A stretch of DNA of 7,975 bases from Pseudomonadota bacterium (lineage in GTDB: Bacteria; Pseudomonadota; Gammaproteobacteria; Steroidobacterales; Steroidobacteraceae), in the NCBI GenBank assembly GCA_021820785.1, contig JAKADE010000106.1:1-7975 (forward strand), in the 5' to 3' direction. Both the position numbers and the translations under genes were made by a program. Numbering within the stretch: the first letter of the stretch is position 1; every line of letters starts with the position of its first letter. Shown here piece by piece: positions 5,886 through 7,975 of this stretch. The notes under the pieces were generated by a model that ran no database searches, was not told the origin of the DNA, and worked only from the letters and a program-made list of their open reading frames with translations.

Positions 5886-6551
5886 CTAAATTCCCAATCC
5901 CGTACCGTGCGCCGCTTCGCGTTTTCCGTGACCGGTCGGGCTGGACGCCGTGGTGTACAGCGTGTTGACCGACTCGAGCGTCAGCAGCAGCGCACCCGCA
6001 AGCTCGCCCAGCCGTGTGCGGCGTGTTCTGGCGGCCCTGCGGAGGACTTCGAATGCCTGTTGCCGCGTAAGCCGCAACCGCTCCATCAGGACGCCGGTCG
6101 CTGCACTGATCGTGCGTGCCTGCTCCAGGGCGGCTTTGAGTTGTTCAGTGCGGTGGAGCAGTTGGCGCATCGCTGCGTGACGATCGATCGCCGAGCAGAT
6201 CGCCGGAATGCACATCGGCAGGTTCTCATAACGGCTGGCGAACACCGCCAGGGCGCCGTGGTGGGCACCCGCCAGGACGAGCCTTTCGTCCCAGCATTGC
6301 GTGATCAGGAGAAACGGAATTTCCTGGCGTTCGGGCGATTCTGCCGCGAACCGCAGGGCTGACTCGACGTCGGGTCCGGCACAGAAGATGATGAGGTCTG
6401 GCCGTGGATCGGCCGCCGCCTCCGGCAGATCTCACGGACGCTGAAGGACGTGCGCCTGGTGTGACCGTGCAGCGAGTAATTCCTGCAGACGAGTCGGGAC
6501 AGAAGTGTCCTCACCGACCAGAACGATGCGCCACTGCTTGGAGTCTGTCAT
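5886..6551 (-). pseudogene. ANTAR-domain protein of module B, interrupted by one in-frame TGA
   Basis: From ATG 6551 the frame gives MTDSKQWRIVLVGEDTSV and continues to a TGA at 6434-6432 (codon 40). The same frame then runs on with no shift through the rest of the degenerate receiver (DLIIFCAG, EIPFLLITQCWDER, HHGALAVFASRYENLP) and a full ANTAR domain (ARTISAATGVLMERL, AFEVLRRAARTRR) to a TAG at 5886. Total length is 221 codons plus stop, against 224 residues in module A. Cys57 sits at the phospho-acceptor site, as Cys59 does in A. A GAGG lies a few bases before the ATG. A later GTG at 6245 would give a 119-residue ANTAR-only product but has no ribosome binding site. The break is a single base change or a sequencing error; since the downstream genes look intact, it is probably recent if real. 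Confidence 0.82.
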
Positions 6552-6601
6552 GGTGGGCCTCGACAGCCCTTACCGTACTCCCAATCCGACGCTGTTGCCA
6601 A
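6552..6601 (-). promoter_or_regulatory. Possible promoter of module B and conserved GTACGG element
   Basis: Reading leftward, TTGGCA (6601-6596) and TACGGT (6577-6572), 18 bases apart, make a weak sigma70-like pair. GTACGG (6578-6573) begins 27 bases before the ATG at 6551, the same distance as in module A. No equivalent -35 hexamer is evident in A, so the promoter reading is tentative. Confidence 0.3.
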
Positions 6602-6689
6602 GGTGGTCCAGGCCGCGGCATTCTGTCGAGCACCTGTCATTGGCTACGGTCAAGGCGCAGATCCAACACCGCTCGTGGCCATTCCTGGG

Positions 6690-6715
6690 GGCGGCACCGC
6701 GATCGCAGTGCCGCC
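6690..6715 (-). terminator. Hairpin downstream of the amidase gene
   Basis: GGCGGCAC (6690-6697) and GTGCCGCC (6708-6715) form a perfect 8-bp stem around a 10-base loop that contains GCGATCGC. It lies 23 bases past the amidase stop and before the module B ANTAR gene, where a terminator would be expected. It lacks a T-run, so its efficiency is uncertain. Confidence 0.45.
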
Positions 6716-6738
6716 GCCGGCCCGTTCGACGTGGATGC

Positions 6739-7974
6739 TCAGCCCCCGCAGAGGGGCTGCCCGACCGGATTGCGATGCAGCACGTCCGGCGAGTACGTCG
6801 GCGTTCGGAAGGCATGCGCCGCGTGCTCGAACGCGTAGGCCAGACGGATCAGACGGGCTTCGGACCACTTCATCCCGATGAACGACAGTCCCACCGGCAG
6901 ACCCTGCACCTGCCCCATCGGCACCGTAATATAGGGATACCCGGCAATGGCCGGCAGCGTGCTGTCCCCGCCGCCGATGCCGGCATCGCCGTTGACCAGA
7001 TCGATGACCGACGCCGGATCCTGCGTCGGGGAGATCAACGCGACGACGTGATGTTCTCTGAGCAGTCGCTCGATGCCCTGCGGTCCGGCGAGCCGCCGGT
7101 TCGTGGCGCGGGCGCGCAGGTAAGCCGGATCCTTAAGTCCCTTGGTGCGCTCGGCGGCGAGGAACAGACTCTGTCCGAACCAGCGCATTTCCTGGCGCGC
7201 ATGGGTCTTGTCGAAGGTGATCAGGTCCGCGAGGGTGCGGCTGCGCACCGCCGGCGGAGAGGCGGCGAGGTAGGCCTTCATGTCCGCCTTCAGTTCGGTC
7301 ATCAGCACCAGGTTCTCGTTCTTCGCGAGCGGCGCGAGGTGCTCGTCATCGACCTTCACCAGCACCGCGCCCTCGGCCTTCAGCAGCGCGAGTGCGTGCC
7401 GGAAGACCTTCAGCGTCTTCGGTGTGAAATTCTTCAGCAGGAAATCCGCTACGCCGAGCCGCACGCCCTTCAGCGCCCCGGGCTTGAGGTCCGCGGCGTA
7501 GTTGGTACGGTGTGCGTCGGCGTGCGCCGTCGCCGGATCTTGCGGATCGCTCCCGGCCATTGCGGTCAGCAGCAGGGCGGCGTCGCGCACGCTGCGCGCG
7601 ATCGGGCCAGCGGTGTCCTGCGACTGGCTGATCGGCACGATGCCCGTGCGCGAGACGAGGCCGACGGTCGGCTTCAGGCCCACCACGCCATTCATCGAAG
7701 AGGGGCAGCTGATCGAGCCGTCGGTTTCGGTGCCGATGGCCGCTGCGGCGAGTCCGGCGGCGACCGCGGCGGCCGAGCCGGAACTCGACCCGCAGGCCGT
7801 GCGATCGAGCATGTAGGGGTTGCGCGTCAGCCCGCCGACCGCGCTCCAGCCGCTGGTCGAATGGCCTGAGCGGATGTTGGCCCACTCCGAGAGATTCGCG
7901 CGCCCGAGGATGACCACTCCGGCGCGGCGCAGGTTCTGGATCACGGTGGAACTCACCGGGCGTACGTTCTGCGC
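6739..7974 (-). CDS. Amidase-signature-family enzyme, peptide-amidase (Pam) like, N-terminus cut by window edge
   Basis: 411 residues are present; the frame is open through the right edge, so the start and catalytic lysine are outside. The visible part carries the amidase signature: [10 protein letters not shown], then [15 protein letters not shown] with the cis-serine at about residue 63, [12 protein letters not shown] with the nucleophilic serine at about 87, then [19 protein letters not shown]. The closing region has [19 protein letters not shown] and [18 protein letters not shown]. Spacing of the two serines (24 residues) is as expected. These stretches match, from memory, the Stenotrophomonas peptide amidase, which removes the C-terminal amide of peptides; other amide substrates are possible. 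Such enzymes are often exported, but the signal region is not visible. It lies on the same strand as module B, 187 bases upstream of it, with a hairpin between, so a shared operon is doubtful. Confidence 0.9.
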   Translation of the reverse strand, partial: AQNVRPVSSTVIQNLRRAGVVILGRANLSEWANIRSGHSTSGWSAVGGLTRNPYMLDRTACGSSSGSAAAVAAGLAAAAIGTETDGSISCPSSMNGVVGLKPTVGLVSRTGIVPISQSQDTAGPIARSVRDAALLLTAMAGSDPQDPATAHADAHRTNYAADLKPGALKGVRLGVADFLLKNFTPKTLKVFRHALALLKAEGAVLVKVDDEHLAPLAKNENLVLMTELKADMKAYLAASPPAVRSRTLADLITFDKTHARQEMRWFGQSLFLAAERTKGLKDPAYLRARATNRRLAGPQGIERLLREHHVVALISPTQDPASVIDLVNGDAGIGGGDSTLPAIAGYPYITVPMGQVQGLPVGLSFIGMKWSEARLIRLAYAFEHAAHAFRTPTYSPDVLHRNPVGQPLCGG

Positions 7975-7975
7975 C

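Larger units (their letters stand above)
511..6551. repeat. Inverted, convergent duplication of a three-gene module
   Basis: The plus-strand arm (511-3473) and the minus-strand arm (6551-3522) carry the same three genes in the same order, with the same 10-base gene overlap, leaders of 171 and 175 bases, and ANTAR starts each preceded at 27 bases by GTACGG. The copies have diverged at protein level (about two thirds identical for the small protein by hand count), so this is an old duplication or two related acquisitions rather than a recent inverted repeat. No transposase or terminal repeats are seen at the ends. Confidence 0.85.

Noticed and set aside
6432..6434. TGA as a selenocysteine codon or programmed readthrough site
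   Set aside because: The paralogue has alanine in this region, no family precedent exists for selenocysteine here, and no obvious recoding element was seen. A nonsense mutation or read error is simpler.
6699..6706. GCGATCGC palindrome as a HIP1-like repeat
   Set aside because: I saw only one copy in the window, lying within a hairpin loop; nothing else suggests cyanobacterial DNA.

Overview
The window is high-GC bacterial DNA with tightly packed genes. Long open frames antisense to the real genes are a by-product of the base composition. A gammaproteobacterium of the Xanthomonadales/Nevskiales type fits best: the amidase at the right edge closely resembles the peptide amidase (Pam) of Stenotrophomonas, and c-di-GMP proteins are prominent. 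This assignment is inferred from family resemblance only.

Layout. Positions 2-145 hold the last codons of a GntR-family (FCD-type) regulator on the + strand. A gap of about 365 bases follows (146-510), with an operator-like palindrome at 185-199. Module A, on +, runs 511-3473: an ANTAR-domain protein with a degenerate receiver (511-1185), a 171-base leader, an unrecognised 118-residue protein (1357-1713), and a phosphodiesterase with a degenerate GGDEF and an intact EAL domain (1704-3473). A strong hairpin fills a 48-base gap. Module B then runs on the - strand, tail to tail with A: EAL protein (5363-3522), the 118-residue paralogue (5710-5354), a leader (5885-5711), and an ANTAR gene (6551-5886) broken by one in-frame TGA. 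Further right, also on -, is a partial amidase (7974-6739).

The main result is that A and B are the same three-gene module in inverted convergent copies. The gene order, the 10-base overlap between genes two and three, the degenerate GGDEF sites, a histidine at residue 51 of both EAL proteins, and short blocks in the non-coding leaders are all retained. The small proteins align over 118 residues without a gap, with 81 identities by hand count.

Inferred function: the ANTAR proteins should bind RNA and act as antiterminators. The leader between each ANTAR gene and its small-protein/EAL pair is the obvious candidate target, so the module could tie an RNA-level switch to c-di-GMP breakdown. The ANTAR receivers lack the phosphorylation residues, and each carries a cysteine where the phospho-acceptor aspartate should be. 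The EAL proteins have an N-terminal helical region resembling an Hpt domain. The 118-residue protein is unknown; its fixed place and translational coupling suggest it partners the EAL enzyme.
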